64,000 nt of DNA from Lycorma delicatula (GCF_047948215.1 NC_134456.1:55321959-55385958), one strand, 5' to 3'; shown: positions 11,746 to 23,836, counted from the first letter of the stretch. Notes: a model not told the origin generated them from the letters alone. Numbers and translations are program-made.

Positions 11746-12495
11746 TATTATCTGTTTTTAAGGATGTAGTATTTTTTCCATGTTTGGCCTAGCAATTTAT
11801 TATTGGTTGTCTGTAAACTTAGAAGTGTTAATTAACTGTTTTATTGTTTTATAGGAAGTAACATGTTGGATTTCTTAATTCCCTCCCTTAGATCTTAGAT
11901 TTTAAAGAGAAATTATTCTCTTAGTCACATTTGGTGTTAAACAATAATTTGAACTACTAAGCCTGAGATTACAGCAATCTAGCCACAATTATTATACAAT
12001 CTTTTTTGTTAAATAATTCAAATTTCACTTTAGGAACAAACTGAAAAATACTTGAGATTAGTTATGTTTTTAATTTGTCAAAATAATTGCCTTTTTATTT
12101 TACTTTCAAAGAAATCAACAAAGTACGGTATCTTACTAAAAGAAAAAAAATAAATCAAAAATATGACTACAGAAGCTGTATTGGTACATTAACTTTTACA
12201 ACCTTCTTAATATAAATAATATAGCTTGTTTTTTTCAAAATATATATCATTGAGGGAACTGAACAGTATACAAATATGTAAGATTTAGGTAAAGGAAACT
12301 TTGGCACAGAGCTCAATATAGGGTGGTAGGATTTAGGTAGTTCGTGTTTGTTGGTATAACGTAAGGTGCAGAGTTTACATGGTCTCTGCTCTACGATAGA
12401 ACAACAAATACTTCTCTGTGAAAAGCACCGGGGTGAAACTTCTTGTTATAAATTGACCTTACCCGGAAAGTTTTCTGTCAACAAAATTGGACAAC
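11746..12495. other. AT-rich DNA without recognisable genes
   Basis: Nothing identifiable here apart from a slightly GC-richer stretch at about 12,300-12,460 with no clear homology elsewhere in the window. Confidence 0.45.
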
Positions 12496-12499
12496 CTCA

Positions 12500-12645
12500 A
12501 ATTTTTTTTTTCTTGATGATTTAGCCACATGAGTTTCAAGCTCGTGGAATATGGAAATGGAATTTTGTAACGTATGAAAAATGCCATGCCGGACCGGGAT
12601 TCGAAACCGGTACCTCTGGATAATTTTATGTTACTTGTCATCAGA
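12500..12645 (-). mobile_element. tRNA-type SINE fragment (family S2)
   Basis: On the minus strand it reads GGTTTCGAATCC (a box B-like sequence) followed by CGGTCCGGCATGGCATTTTTCATACG, a short unique body, then ATGTGGCTAAATCATCAAG and an oligo(A) tail. The post-box-B part (GGTC..GGCATGGCATTTT) is shared with the SINE at 18,667-18,828. Box A is missing, so it is a 5'-truncated copy. Confidence 0.7.
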
Positions 12646-12967
12646 TTTGGTTTTTGTTTCTCAAAAATGGTTTTTTAAACACAAAAATAGCATTCTTAAA
12701 AAGCATAAACTGAAATGAATTTACACTTAATGATGGAAAACCCTGTCTCAAAAAATTAAAACGATTTTTTGTACTATATTTATGTACTATGTCTTTTGAA
12801 AATACGTGAATTTAAATTTCAAGAATGTTAAACATTTTTCCAGTAATCAAACTAAAGGATTGCACTTCATATAGTCTGTGTTTTTTAGCTGTAAGATATT
12901 TACAGTTTTACCGTTTTTTATTGATTTTGTGGGTCGATGTTCCATTTATAACTTCTCATTATAAAGT

Positions 12968-13904
12968 TACCGTATTTATTCGATTACCCCCCGCTACGAT
13001 TAGCCCCGCACCTCGATTTTTCGGACCGAAAATCGAAAAAAATATCGAATATATACCGGTATTTTAAAGTGCAACAGATATGATAAAAAAATACGTAAAT
13101 ACGAAAACATTCAGAAAGTAAAACATTTAATTCATTTAAATTACAATATTAATTACCGTAAGTACTAGTTTAGTTCAGAATCAGTAGGCCAGTAAAACGA
13201 AAAGAAAGTATCGTGTTGAAAAGGATTATTTCAATACACGTTTTAATATGGGATTTTATTTTTAATTAATCACTGTCACTGTCAATGTCTGTAGGAGAGT
13301 TACCACGATTGTTTTAATGCAGATTTGAACGGTTTATTAATGCAGACATCTAGTGGTTGCACTTCTATAACCCGCAGTTTTTCATTTACTGTAAAAGATC
13401 GTAGACGCTGTCCTTTTGTACTCATTTTAATGCCGTAATTAAAATAAATCACCGTATTAAACTTTACAAGATAAACTAAACAGATAAAATGTATATAACC
13501 GTCCATATATACAAACAGTACAATGACTATGACGAATAGACAAGACGACGATGGGTAACTGATACTGTATCTGTAGTGTCATTAGTACCTGATGCAGCCT
13601 ATACAGAATGAATCAGTTTTATAAAAATACTGTAACTTCATTCCTATCGATAATATGAACAGGATGTTAATAATTAAGGATATATTCTGTATAAGCGGCA
13701 TCCGGTATTGATAAACGAAAGCGTAATGTTACTACATTTTTGTGATGTTAGGTACATTTTTGTGAATTTAGGTACTTGTAAGAAAATGTTTACATTACAT
13801 AAATTATCCTGGCTAAAGACTATGTTTCAAGTAAGCCCCACACCCTTATTTTTTCTCTCCAATTCCAAGAAAAATGTGCGGGGGGTACTCGAATAAGTAC
13901 GGTA
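12968..13904 (-). mobile_element. Internally deleted Tigger/pogo-type DNA transposon with TIRs and TA duplication
   Basis: The left end TACCGTATTTATTCGATTAC (from 12,968) continues into CCCCCCGC. It is mirrored at the right end by GCGGGGGGTACTCGAATAAG and TACGGTA (13,878-13,904), which is 25 of 27 matches. The element, about 933 bp, is flanked by TA on both sides, as expected for pogo/Tc1-mariner insertion. Its only coding content is a 41-codon minus-strand ORF that joins the extreme N-terminus and a C-terminal piece of a Tigger-like transposase. This identifies the family and shows a large internal deletion. Confidence 0.85.
13300..13425 (-). CDS. Mini-ORF: N-terminus of a Tigger/pogo transposase fused in frame to its C-terminal DDE tail
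   Basis: From the ATG at 13,423-13,425, the 41-residue frame starts with MSTKGQRLRSFTVNEKLRVI, the first residues of a CENP-B/pogo-type helix-turn-helix. It then passes directly into QPLDVCINKPFKSALKQSW, the end of the Tigger DDE catalytic domain (the conserved LQPLDVxxNKPFK region). Several hundred codons of the normal transposase are absent, and the two ends remain in frame. An upstream in-frame extension to 13,506 has no good start and is not transposase-like. The product could not catalyse transposition. The frame may be fortuitous, since it sits within a non-autonomous element, so expression is unknown. Confidence 0.6.
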   Translation of the reverse strand: MSTKGQRLRSFTVNEKLRVIEVQPLDVCINKPFKSALKQSW

Positions 13905-16900
13905 ATCTTTACAAAAAAATAAAAAGAATTGCAACTTATTTAATATTTACAAAAATTAATTATCCTTTGCTAAACAAATAAAAGTACTAAAGCCATAATA
14001 CTCAAATAATGAACGACTGATATAAATAAATAACAGATCTCACAGCTAGAAAATCCAGATTCCGTAAGAAGAATGTAACTTGAAGAATTTAAGGAGGATG
14101 TAACTGTTCACCTAAGTTCATCCTCTAAATCATTCTTAATTTTTGTATTCTACTTTTACTAAAATATAAATATTAATAATGATCCCGAAAAATTAGTAAA
14201 AAAGAAAAAAATAATCTGCCTAAATCAGAGCACCTTTGGGCCGCCATATCAAAAATGGTGTCACTTTTGTATTTATCCTTAAATTACCTATATGCATACA
14301 CAGAAATCAAATGGAAATCTAAAAAAAAAATCCGTCTCATAATTTTTGTACATCCTGTTTTTGTGATTACACTAACACTAAATTTTATTTAGTATTAATT
14401 TTATTTATTTATTTTTTATTTTTTGCTGTGGTAGTAGGGGAATTGTTTATTTAATTGTATGATCCCCTTCTTAATTATTTCCATATTCTCAACATATGGA
14501 GTGTGACAGATAATATTAATCGATAAAGAGGTTCTTAAAGGAATAAAATCTCTTCATTCTACAAAAATAGTAGGCTAAGAATTAATTAATGCAAACGCAG
14601 TTGTAAAAAATAAAATTTTTAATAAATAAACGTCTAAAAATAAAATATAACAATTTAAACATAAAGTTTTATGTTTATGAGATTATAGACTAATCTTACA
14701 AAAATGTCATACGTCTTATTTTAGGTTTTCATTTTTGAAAATTTAAGATATGAAAGTTTTTAAACCTTTTAATTAAGCTTAAAAAATTATAATTTTTTAA
14801 AAAATATTTTTATTTATCTTTTTATATTTATTTTGTGAAATTCGTCTGAAAGTAAGTGCTTTATTTTGAAGTTATTAGGTAAATACGATTATATAGTTTA
14901 CGTAAATTGTCATAAACTGGAAGTGGTGAAGTAAATAAGTGACAATTGTGTAACGAGTCGAGCAAAGTGGAAAATATTTTTCCAAAAAAAAATTGTATAA
15001 TAAGATCAACAAGGCGCTGCAGCTGCAGCTGCGTCGTCTGTTGCTATAGAAACGAGAGAGACTGGCGCCAATTTAGTCTAGACAGACTGGAATTAATGCG
15101 AAAATGTATTGTAGTACAAAATACTGGACATACTGTAATGGAGTATACCGTTTGCTTTCGGAGTTAACTCTATTTGTTTTATTTGGTAAGGAAATAAAAA
15201 AAAAAGCGCACAGAAAAAGAAATTATTTTTCTGCGCTGTATCGATTAACTTCACCATACATGGGTATATATTTGTAGTCCTCCGTTATTGTGGGAGAATC
15301 CAATAACCTATTGGCATTAGCTTTAGTTTTGTTCATTTCATTTAAAAACCCTTCAGAATAATGCAATAATATTAAATGCTTTTTTTTAGTGTTTGTGTAT
15401 GTGTGAGTATCTATGTCTAGGGAATCAAAACTTAGAAAAGATTAATTTCTAAAATGCATATTTGATCCAACCGTAATAAATTAAAGTAATGATCCCGACA
15501 AATTAGTGAAAAAGAAAAAATAATTTACCTAAAAAAATAATTTACCTAAATAAGAGCAAGATATATTATTACACAGTTCAAGACATAAACATTTTTTTGT
15601 TTTATTTTATAATTAAGATTAAAATGCGTTTATTCGCATTAAAATATTATTTTGTCATGATGTGATATTGCATGTTTTTTTTGTTTCCCTATACACACAC
15701 ACGCGCGGGCGCGAACGCACATACGCGAACCCATGATACGTGTATGTATTTAACCAGAGAAATCATTTGAACCAGAGAACTGTAATTTGTTAATTTTTGC
15801 TATTCTAAATTAATTATTACGGCTGGATCAAACATGCATTTGAGAAATATAATTGTAAATTAATTTGTCCAAAATTTTACATGTTAGGGCAGTAGGTACA
15901 TCTGTTATTCGAAATTAAAGAACATTAATTTTAGATTTCTGTTAATGATATCTGAATATTAAACCAGAAACTGAAAATCATTCTGATTTAATAACTGTAG
16001 TGTACTAGCTCTTGTGCTGTGATGGTTCCCTCATAGGTGTGTTACCTATGGTAATACAATCTACTAATCGTAGGTAATTAAAACAAGATGACTTCAAAAA
16101 ATATCTCCTATTCTTCAAGCAGGTAATAATTTATGTTATTCGAAAATTGCTGCGTATCTAAGTTATCAATTGATGTACATCCTCCTTAAATTTCTAATAC
16201 ATTTAAAATTTAAACATTCAAATTGATATTGATATCTGTGCTTATATGATTAAAAAAAAGAAGAAAAGTATTTTAATAGCTACAGCTTTATGGTTGATAA
16301 ATGTCTGAAATATTTATATAAAATAAGTGGATTCTAAAAAATATAAATAAATATCAATATAAAAAATATAATTATGTACTTATCAATCCTAACGTGCGAA
16401 ATTGCTCAGAATAATTGGTTTAGAATTAATCAGAAGTAGAGTAATTAATAAAATCTGATATTTATTTGTTTGTAGGAAGGAAATAAAAATGTTTTATGCC
16501 GGCTTTCATAATTGGGTCCTCTATTTTTTCTTTTACATCTGAATGAAATTTCAAATACAGAATATATAAATAACGGTGAGATATCCTAGAACGCAATTGG
16601 GACTTGCTTGATAGTTTCTGGCAAAATTAAAAATTATCATTAATTTTTTGTCTATTGGTGCATGAAAAAAACAATTCACTTTCTCCTCAAAAATGTATTA
16701 AATATTAACAAAATTTATTAAATAATTTGTTTTAAAAACTAATGGTAAAATTGTATTAGTTAACACTCTGCAATACATTTGATCTGAATTGAGTAACTTC
16801 ATTAAAGTTTTAGGGAATAATTTTTAGTCACCTTTGTAAAAATGGAAGGAGAATATCTTCTATTCGCTGTCTATCCCGTAAAAAACAATTGAGGCGTGAA

Positions 16901-17810
16901 AGAAACATTTTAAAGATGGTGAACTCTGCCTGTGATCAATTCATTTGCAAGTACGGTATAATCCTTTGGGATAATTCAATAGAATTCCAGTGAATACTGA
17001 AACTAAAAATAGGCCGTATAAAGTATGTTTAGTTTGGCTTATCGGGCCCACAGCGCAAGTTGTTTTATCCAGCTACAATCTCTAACAATCCGTACACTTT
17101 TAATATGGAACGTTGTAAAAGGTTTTTTAATAATAAATGGTGGTTTATGAATGATCTTTTTCCTCAACTAAATTTACGGAAAAGAACTGTCTAGGTCTCT
17201 CGATTTCATGTAGTCATATATATTCTCAAAAAAAATAACTTCTTTTTATTCCGTTATATGTTTTTGACAAAAAACATATAACATATATTCCCTATAAACG
17301 TTCCCTATAAACATATATTCCCTCTATCGAGGGAAATACATGAAATTCACTATGAAAAGCAATTTCTGAAAAATTTAAAAAGAAAATTTTTTCGTGTTGC
17401 TCAGTATACAATGGAAAAATTACTGGATGACTAATGGAATAGTGTTTTCTATGTTCTATCTTATTTATTACTATTTTGTAATAATAGTATTTAAATGTTT
17501 TCGTTGAAACTTGTGAACACTTCAGTCTAATAAACAAGTGCAAGAAGTTTATTATTTACGCCAATACATTCTTTCCATTATCAAATATATTTCAGTATTG
17601 TTGCTAATATTTACGAATTTATTGGACTGACATAAGAATTTCTCGATAATTAATATTAATTAATATACACTGCTTTGAAATATCAAAAAGTAAATTCTTG
17701 TTTATTTTGCTTTATTATGGTTAATCTCTTTCAAATTTAATGTTGTCAGAGGGGTAATTATATTTTTAAAAATTCTTGTTTTTTATTATTTTTCATATTG
17801 TTACTTAGTT
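13905..17810. other. AT-rich DNA, a pair of direct repeats, no recognisable gene
   Basis: A block of about 50 bp containing AATGATCCCGAAAAATTAGT and an A-rich tract followed by ATAATCTGCCTAAATCAGAGCA lies at about 14,178-14,233. It recurs in the same orientation at about 15,486-15,560, where its 3' part is duplicated. A hairpin with AGCGCACAGAAAAA and TTTTTCTGCGCT arms is at 15,205-15,238, and a CAGCTGCAGCTG palindrome is near 15,018. The remaining open frames are short and of biased composition. I could not assign 16,840-17,200, which is a little less AT-rich. Confidence 0.45.
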
Positions 17811-17813
17811 TTA

Positions 17814-18252
17814 TTTTTTTGAAAGTGTATGTTTGGAGTGTCGCTTTATATGGAAGTGAAACTTGGACAATCGGAGTATGTGAGAAGAAAAGATTGGAAG
17901 CTTTTGAAATGTGGTGCTATAGGAGAATGTTAAAAATCAGATGGGTGGATAAAGTGACAAATGAAGAGGTATTGCGGCAAATAGATGAAGAAAGAAGCAT
18001 TTGGAAAATAATAGTTAAAAGAAGAGACAGACTTATAGGCCACATACTAAGGCATCCTGGAATAGTCGCTTTAATATTGGAAGCACAGGTAGAAGGGAAA
18101 AATTGTGTAGGCAGGCCACGTTTGGAATATGTAAAACAAATTGTTAGGGATGTAGGATGTAGAGGGTATACTGAAATGAAACGACTAGCACTAGATAGGG
18201 AATCTTGGAGAGCTGCATCAAACCAGTCAAATAACTGAAGACAAAAAAAAAC
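17814..18252 (+). pseudogene. RTE-clade LINE ORF2 C-terminus with 3' end
   Basis: A 5'-truncated RTE copy. The open frame to 18,238 encodes the conserved C-terminal region after the RT: YVWSVALYGSETWTIG, RLEAFEMWCYRRMLKIRWVD, VTNEEVLRQIDEERSIWKI, RLIGHILRHPGIVALILEA, VEGKNCVGRPRLEYVKQIV and RLALDRESWRAA. It ends SNQSNN* directly before ACTGAAGAC and an oligo(A) run. The listed start is not real; coding similarity begins at the LINE truncation point near 17,814. The frame is uninterrupted, so this is a fairly young insertion. It aligns with the copies at 44.9 and 47.6 kb. Confidence 0.9.
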
Positions 18253-18660
18253 AACTTTTTTAGTGTTTTATTATTAAGTTCATTGAGTATATTGAAAAGA
18301 ACAATATAAATTGTTGTTTGGTATTGATAAGGAGATAATTATTAAAGATGAATTTGAAATTGATGACTATGTAAGATTTAAATAAAGATTGAAAAAGATT
18401 TTTATTGGGTTTTTTTATTCCTGGAATTGGTCTTAAGATTAGTGATCTAATTACACAAGCCTGCGATGGTTGTGTTGTTTATTTTTTGGTAATCGATTCT
18501 TATGTATTTTTTAGCGCTGAATCGGAAAATAACCTTCAATTTTTCCATCGCATCAGAATTTTTTGCAAATCGCAAATTTCAAAATTTTTTAAAAGTTAAA
18601 AAATTGTGAAAATGTGATACAATAAAGTAGATATAACAACGAATATTTTGTAATAAATTA
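18253..18660. other. AT-rich spacer
   Basis: No gene, RNA or repeat boundary recognised between the RTE 3' end and the SINE. Confidence 0.5.
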
Positions 18661-18666
18661 AAATAA

Positions 18667-18828
18667 TATGTTCGCCGGCTTCCGTGGCACGAGTGGTAAC
18701 GTCGTAGCCTGTCATCCCAGGTTCGAATCCCGGTCAGGCATGGCATTTTCACACACGTTACAAATCATTCATCTCATCCTCTGAAGTAATACCTAATGGT
18801 GGTCCCGGAGGTTAAACAAGAAAGAAAA
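18667..18828 (+). mobile_element. tRNA-derived SINE, near-complete short copy (family S2/S1 hybrid)
   Basis: It has a tRNA-like head with box A-like GTGGCACGAGTGG and box B GGTTCGAATCC, followed by CGGTCAGGCATGGCATTTTC as in the fragment at 12.5 kb. Its 3' tail, CATCCTCTGAAGTAATACC then TAATGGTGGTCCCGGAGG and TTAAACAAGAAAG, is shared with the 9.4-kb and 47.3-kb copies. It ends in an A-rich tail. The pol III promoter boxes look intact. It is not a tRNA gene because no cloverleaf 3' half follows. Confidence 0.85.
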
Positions 18829-18964
18829 AAAAATTACTTTGTTGGATTATATTTTGCATCCTTGTAGCTAAATAGTTTAATGGCCTAAAGAGAATGGCAG
18901 GGGGGTGTCATTGACTTCTTAATTTCTAATGAAAATTGCCACAAAATAAGCCTAATTCTATTAT

Positions 18965-19315
18965 ACTGCATTTTTTAATTTATTTTTATTTAATTAATTT
19001 TTATGACGTATGTCATGCTTTTGGAAACCACTCCTCCTTTTCGCCCATCCTTAATGACGAATTATGTAAAATATTACAATTTTGTTTCATGTGTCGAAAT
19101 TTCTTTGAACGAATTATACTCTGTTTTACGCTTTTCCCTCTATGTTCTCTATAGGATTCATCTCGTTTCAACGTCCAGCAATAGTCTGCCCTCATCAAAG
19201 TAGTCCACACTTTCCTTGATACGTCCTTTCATACGTTTACTTCATGTCCTGATGAGATCTCTCACCCATCTCTTCGCTAACCTCACCCAGATTTTCGGGA
19301 AAATATTCCACATGT
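18965..19315 (-). pseudogene. C-terminal remnant of a dispersed, transposon-associated arthropod protein family
   Basis: On the minus strand, 19,210-19,312 reads HFLNSHVEYFPENLGEVSEE then MGERSHQDMK. After a stop and frameshift it continues as YQGKCG and MRADYCWTLKRD (19,140-19,210), then RKSVKQ. This order (a PENLG block, a GERxHQD block, YQGK, and ADYCWTLKRD) is the conserved C-terminus of an uncharacterised protein that is highly repeated in arthropod genomes and behaves like transposon cargo. I recognise the family by pattern only and know no function. This copy is broken. Confidence 0.65.
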
Positions 19316-19609
19316 GAATTTAGAAAGTGAACCTTCAAGCTTATGGAACTTCGAATTTTGTAAGCCTTAGTAAGGTTTAGAATTCTAAGAAAGTTTTTTC
19401 TATCATTTAATAATTTGCTTCTTTAAATTATCATCATTATAGGGGGTATTATAACAGTAAATTGGATGGTACTTTTATCCCAATCTGCTCGGTACATTAT
19501 TCTAAGCAATTGGTATGAATTTTGGATAGTGATTCGTATTTTCTACCGACAAAAACGAATGTTTTTTTGTACTTTTTAAACATTTAAATAATTACACATA
19601 ATTGTTAAA

Positions 19610-20135
19610 CGCTTTTACTGTGGTGAGAAAACGTGCTAAAAATTACGATGAAGTAGAGCGGAACATGCTGAATTGTACGAACATAATTCCTAATTTTCTT
19701 TAAGTCTACAGTAACAGGTGATGAAACTGAGTTTTTGAGCACGACACATAACCGTTGGTCATTGATCGGAATAAAGATATTAAAAATCTACTGAGTTAAA
19801 AAAGAGACAGTTGAAAACAAAGCTAAAATGATGTTGAAAGAATTTTTACTGTCTTGGATTTAGAGACGCCCGTACGCTCCAGGATGTGGAACAGTCGGTA
19901 AAGGTTTTATGTCGTTTCAAATACGTTACTCGTGGGGAATGAAAAAAAGATCTATGAAAATTAGGAACTTCTTTATGAAAATGCCTCTACCTATTTTTTG
20001 CACGTAATCAAGTCATTTTTAAATAGATAATCGTATACGATTTCCTTAATTCATCCCGATTACGCTTCACATGATTTCTTTTGTAACTTTATTTTGCTGA
20101 AAATATCTGAGAGGATATGAAAATCTTAACATGGC
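19610..20135 (+). pseudogene. Mariner-like transposase remnant
   Basis: Plus-strand pieces appear in mariner order but in changing frames: VTGDETEFLSTTHNRWSLIG (the first catalytic D in the TGDET block), VENKAKMMLKEFLLSWI, YAPGCGTVGKGF, ENASTYFLHVIKSFL (the expected D of DNA is E), and HPDYASHDFF with the third catalytic D, followed by LLKISERI. At least four frameshifts or stops are present. The copy lacks the N-terminal paired-like domain and recognisable inverted repeats. Confidence 0.7.
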
Positions 20136-20683
20136 CTAAGTTGTTGAATGACCTTAGGCACCTTAAATGACCTTAAGTAATTAAAGACCGAAGAACGTAA
20201 TTATAATTGTCATGAAGCAATGAATGTTTTGTTTTGATTTTTTTGTTGCAGGTATTAATTTTAAATTCCATTCATGGATCACTATCGTTTGTGCTATGTA
20301 GAAATGAATTTCAGACTCATACTTGATTGGGCTGAAGGTTCTATTTACAATAAGCCTAAAATTACAAGTAATTGGTTTAACGTTATACAGAAAATACAGT
20401 GTTTCAAGGAAGAAATATGACAACTGACAACGGTCGTTATGACCATGGTGACTGGTAAGATAAGCTTTTTATTACCTCACAATTCTGTACAATTTGAAAT
20501 TTTTCAGGCTCGCTTTTTAATTTTTCTCTATAAAGTTTTTACTATCCTATATTACAAAGCAAAGAATTCTTAAAAAATATACACCAATATATCACCACCG
20601 TTCTTATCGAGAGTCACAAATTCTCTACTTTTAGACCTTGTCAAGCTTATTTAAAGACCAACTTTGTTTTTCAAAATAGAACT

Positions 20684-20741
<58 letters not shown>

Positions 20742-22625
20742 CTTTTACCCCAGTGAATTTTTAGGAAACTATAAAAAATAACTAATATTTCTTTTTAAAT
20801 AACTTTACCGTAATTACATTAGTTAAGTGTCTTTGTTTTAAGATATAGTTTTCATTTTATTAATATTACCATTCTAAAAATATTAAATGAAATTAAATTA
20901 AGTAATTAAAAGACCATATTTCGAAAGGATCTGGCATATTTGTATTCAACCTAGTATTGTCTATTATACTTATCACCGCTGTTTTTAATCCATAAAAAAA
21001 TATATTGCTTGAATTTTTCACTACTTTCTTGAATTTGATATAGGACTCGACATTTTCGAGAAAAGTCATAATTTATTTAGATTTTTTGAATTAATTAAAT
21101 TGTTCCTGTGTCACTTTGGCTATAAAAGAAAAAATATGATCTACATGTCTGCGACCAAAAAAATCGAATCACAGTTGAACTATTAAATTTGTTTAAGATC
21201 AAGCAGTTCAACATTTATAATGGAATATTCATGAAGTTCCAAAAATCATAAACCTTCGTTTTTGGTTTTACCACTGATTTGATAATAAAATAAATAAAAA
21301 ATATTTTATTTTTGTATGTTTTTTTTAAAATTATATTTTTAATCAGTTTATCTACTATTCAAACGATTGATAACTGGATGCCACACCTTAACCTAGTCCT
21401 AGTTATGTATGTCTTTTAAGTACAATATGAAACTATCTCTGGGAACGAAAACCGATTATATTAAAGTAATTCTGTTTAAGTAAACCTTCCATTGATATGT
21501 TCTTTTCATGAATATTAGAAACTAATTTTATACTAAATTTAACAAAATGATGTCTAAAGTGAAATAGAATTAGTAATGTGAAGACCTTTAAACTTTACAG
21601 CGCAAAAGGGAAATTCCGATCGTAATAGACTGTGGAAAGTGTAGATAGACCAAAAATAATGTTATTTTTTTAGTCATATATGAAACGCTATTTAATGTAC
21701 AAGAGATGCAACTGAATTATGAATATCAAAGCTGTTTCTAGGGATTCGTATTTTTTTTTTTTAATAAGAAAATGATAAGTATTTAAATATAATAATAATA
21801 ATATTACAGTATAATATATACTTATAGAGTATATATAAAACAGTATACAGTAGAGTATTATACAGTATAGTATAATGCAATATACTACTAGCGCTAGCGC
21901 TGGATCTCGCTTTACGAGATTTTTCTTCACTTTTTTCGTTCATTTTAATTTTTTTAATTTGATATTTTTTTTCTTTTGTTTATTCATTTGTTTTATTTCA
22001 AAAGTATTGAAGTTAACTATTGATATACCAGTTTTAAAGGATGATGCAATACTATATCAGATTATTTATTCGATATCTCTCAAAAATGAGGTGGGCAGGC
22101 GATCATTGATAACATATATAGGGGTCATTAGCTTTCATATAAACAAAAATTTGGCGAAATTGGTCTGGCGGTTGGAGCTAGGGGACTCACTCAAGGTTTT
22201 ACTTTGATTTCCCCGCAAGGAATAAACAGTAAATTGGGTTTTTGTAATATATATATATATCAAAAATGATGAAGTGGAGGGGGCAGGCGGCTCATTTTTT
22301 TAAATTTTGCTATATAATAAAAATATTTTTGTTCATCTGATTTTACTAATCTTATAAGTTCTATTTTTAACATTCCTTCGGTGTACTTGATTTTAACTAT
22401 TCGGCAGTTTTCAATTTCGGGTTGAACCGTTTGGAATTTTTTTGTTTTCAATGGTACGGCTCATTATTACTATGACGGATCCTTCAACAACAATTTCGTA
22501 CATGTCCCGCATTTACCCATTTCATCTAAATAATAAATTGTCTTACTCTCTTCAGAGAATTGTTTATGTACTCTTAATTATTCCGTAGGCTACGAAATAA
22601 CATCTACACGTTAATCAATAAACAA
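20136..22625. other. AT-rich DNA with a long (TA)n tract, no gene
   Basis: 20,688-20,738 is a perfect (TA)n microsatellite. 21,760-21,900 is rich in TA-containing tracts and ends in a GCGCTAGCGC palindrome near 21,890. I recognised nothing in the remaining sequence. Confidence 0.5.
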
Positions 22626-22629
22626 TTAT

Positions 22630-22968
22630 TTTATTTAGACATGAAACAAAAATTCCGTGAATTTCAAGTACGATGATTTAATGTACTTCTAGAAAAATTC
22701 GGCAGTCCAGAATCTGTATTCATGGCAATTAATATCTTGTTCAAGTTAGGAAGCTTGTTACTAAAATAAAAGGAATGAATTTTTCTCTGATTGCGGTTTT
22801 AGTAAAATCGTCCAATTTTTCAATCCTTTTCACACATTTTCGAATTTTTTTAGGGCTAAAATATTTACCATAAATTTTGTGTTTCTTTATTATATTAAAA
22901 ATTGTTCTTTCGTTAACGCCTGTTGCACTACTATTTTTCCGAGCAATGCCTCTGACAAACAGTTTCAA
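22630..22968 (-). pseudogene. Tc1/IS630-like transposase, N-terminal helix-turn-helix part
   Basis: Minus-strand frame 22,741-22,968 encodes a winged helix-turn-helix start (ATGVNERTIFNIIKKHK, FSPKKIRK, IEKLDDFTKTAIREK). After a frameshift, LPNLNKILIAMNTDSGLPNF (about 22,685-22,745) follows, the segment that precedes the DDE domain in this DDE_3-type family of insect elements. The catalytic domain is absent. The copy is cut on its right by the mariner fragment. The fragment at 53.4-54.4 kb contains the catalytic and C-terminal part of the same kind of transposase. Confidence 0.65.
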
Positions 22969-22984
22969 GGTTATCTTGTTTCAG

Positions 22985-23307
22985 CGTGAGACCAGCCATC
23001 AAAGATAACTGGATGCTGCATCAAGAAAATGCACAACTTGACACACTGCAGTCTCAAGTAATTAGTTTTTGGCACAGAAAAACATTCCTGTAATTCCTCA
23101 ACCTGACTTGAAGGACACAATTTTAGAAAATTAGAAAATTTTTAAAAAAATGTATCCGACCACGTGAAGGACATTCCGGTTTCTGAATTCCAAAACTAAT
23201 ATGAAGAGGGGGAAAACCATTTGAAGCGTTCCGTGGCTACCAATGGGAACTATTTCGAAGGAGATAGAATTTATGTATAATTGGATTGTTTAAAAAAATT
23301 TTTTGAA
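22985..23307 (+). pseudogene. Mariner transposase C-terminus, outer flank of composite A
   Basis: The plus strand reads IKDNWMLHQENAQLDTLQSQ, VISFWHRKTFL, then decayed sequence ending MGTISKEIEF and the start of a 3' end (TTTAAAAAAATTTTTTGAATC). The same sequence on the minus strand is found at 60,723-61,085, at about 90% identity by eye. Here the mariner end is cut at TTTGAATCA and joins directly to the leader of composite A. The complete inverted repeat seen at 60,723 is lost. The second catalytic D (HxDNA) is E. Confidence 0.75.
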
Positions 23308-23836
23308 TCATGACGTACCAACAAAATAAAAATCATAAGAAATTAAACACTGATGTTTAAACGTTTGGTTCAACAGTTAAAAGGTGATTTTTTTTAAAAA
23401 ATTAAGAATAATCATACTTGTATAAATATTTTTCTCTTTATTAAATATATTGGGTTTATAAAAGTAAATTAACTGAATTGCAAAATAATTTACTTAACAA
23501 TTTAGTACAAAAATTAAGAAGATATTAAAAATTGTATTAAAAAGTAAAATATTTTCAATACAAATAATCTCACAGCCTGGAATAAATGTCTTCAATTTCA
23601 TTAGTTACTTTCATTGAAAAATAATTCATTAAGATCTTAAATTTTCAGCATAGTGGCCCTCCACTATCATTATGGTTTTATTTCTGTTTATTTTTTTATT
23701 TATTAATTAAAAAGCTTTTTCTTCTTACATTATTGGTGTTAACTAGTTTCTTTCTGTTTAATAATTCTTTCCTTTGTGTTTTATTCTCTAAGCTATTACA
23801 TTAGTTCTATATTGTTCTTCCATTACTGTTTTACTC

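Noticed and set aside
18667..18740. tRNA gene
   Set aside because: Box A and B are present but no acceptor or T-arm pairing follows, and the sequence continues into a SINE body and A-rich tail.
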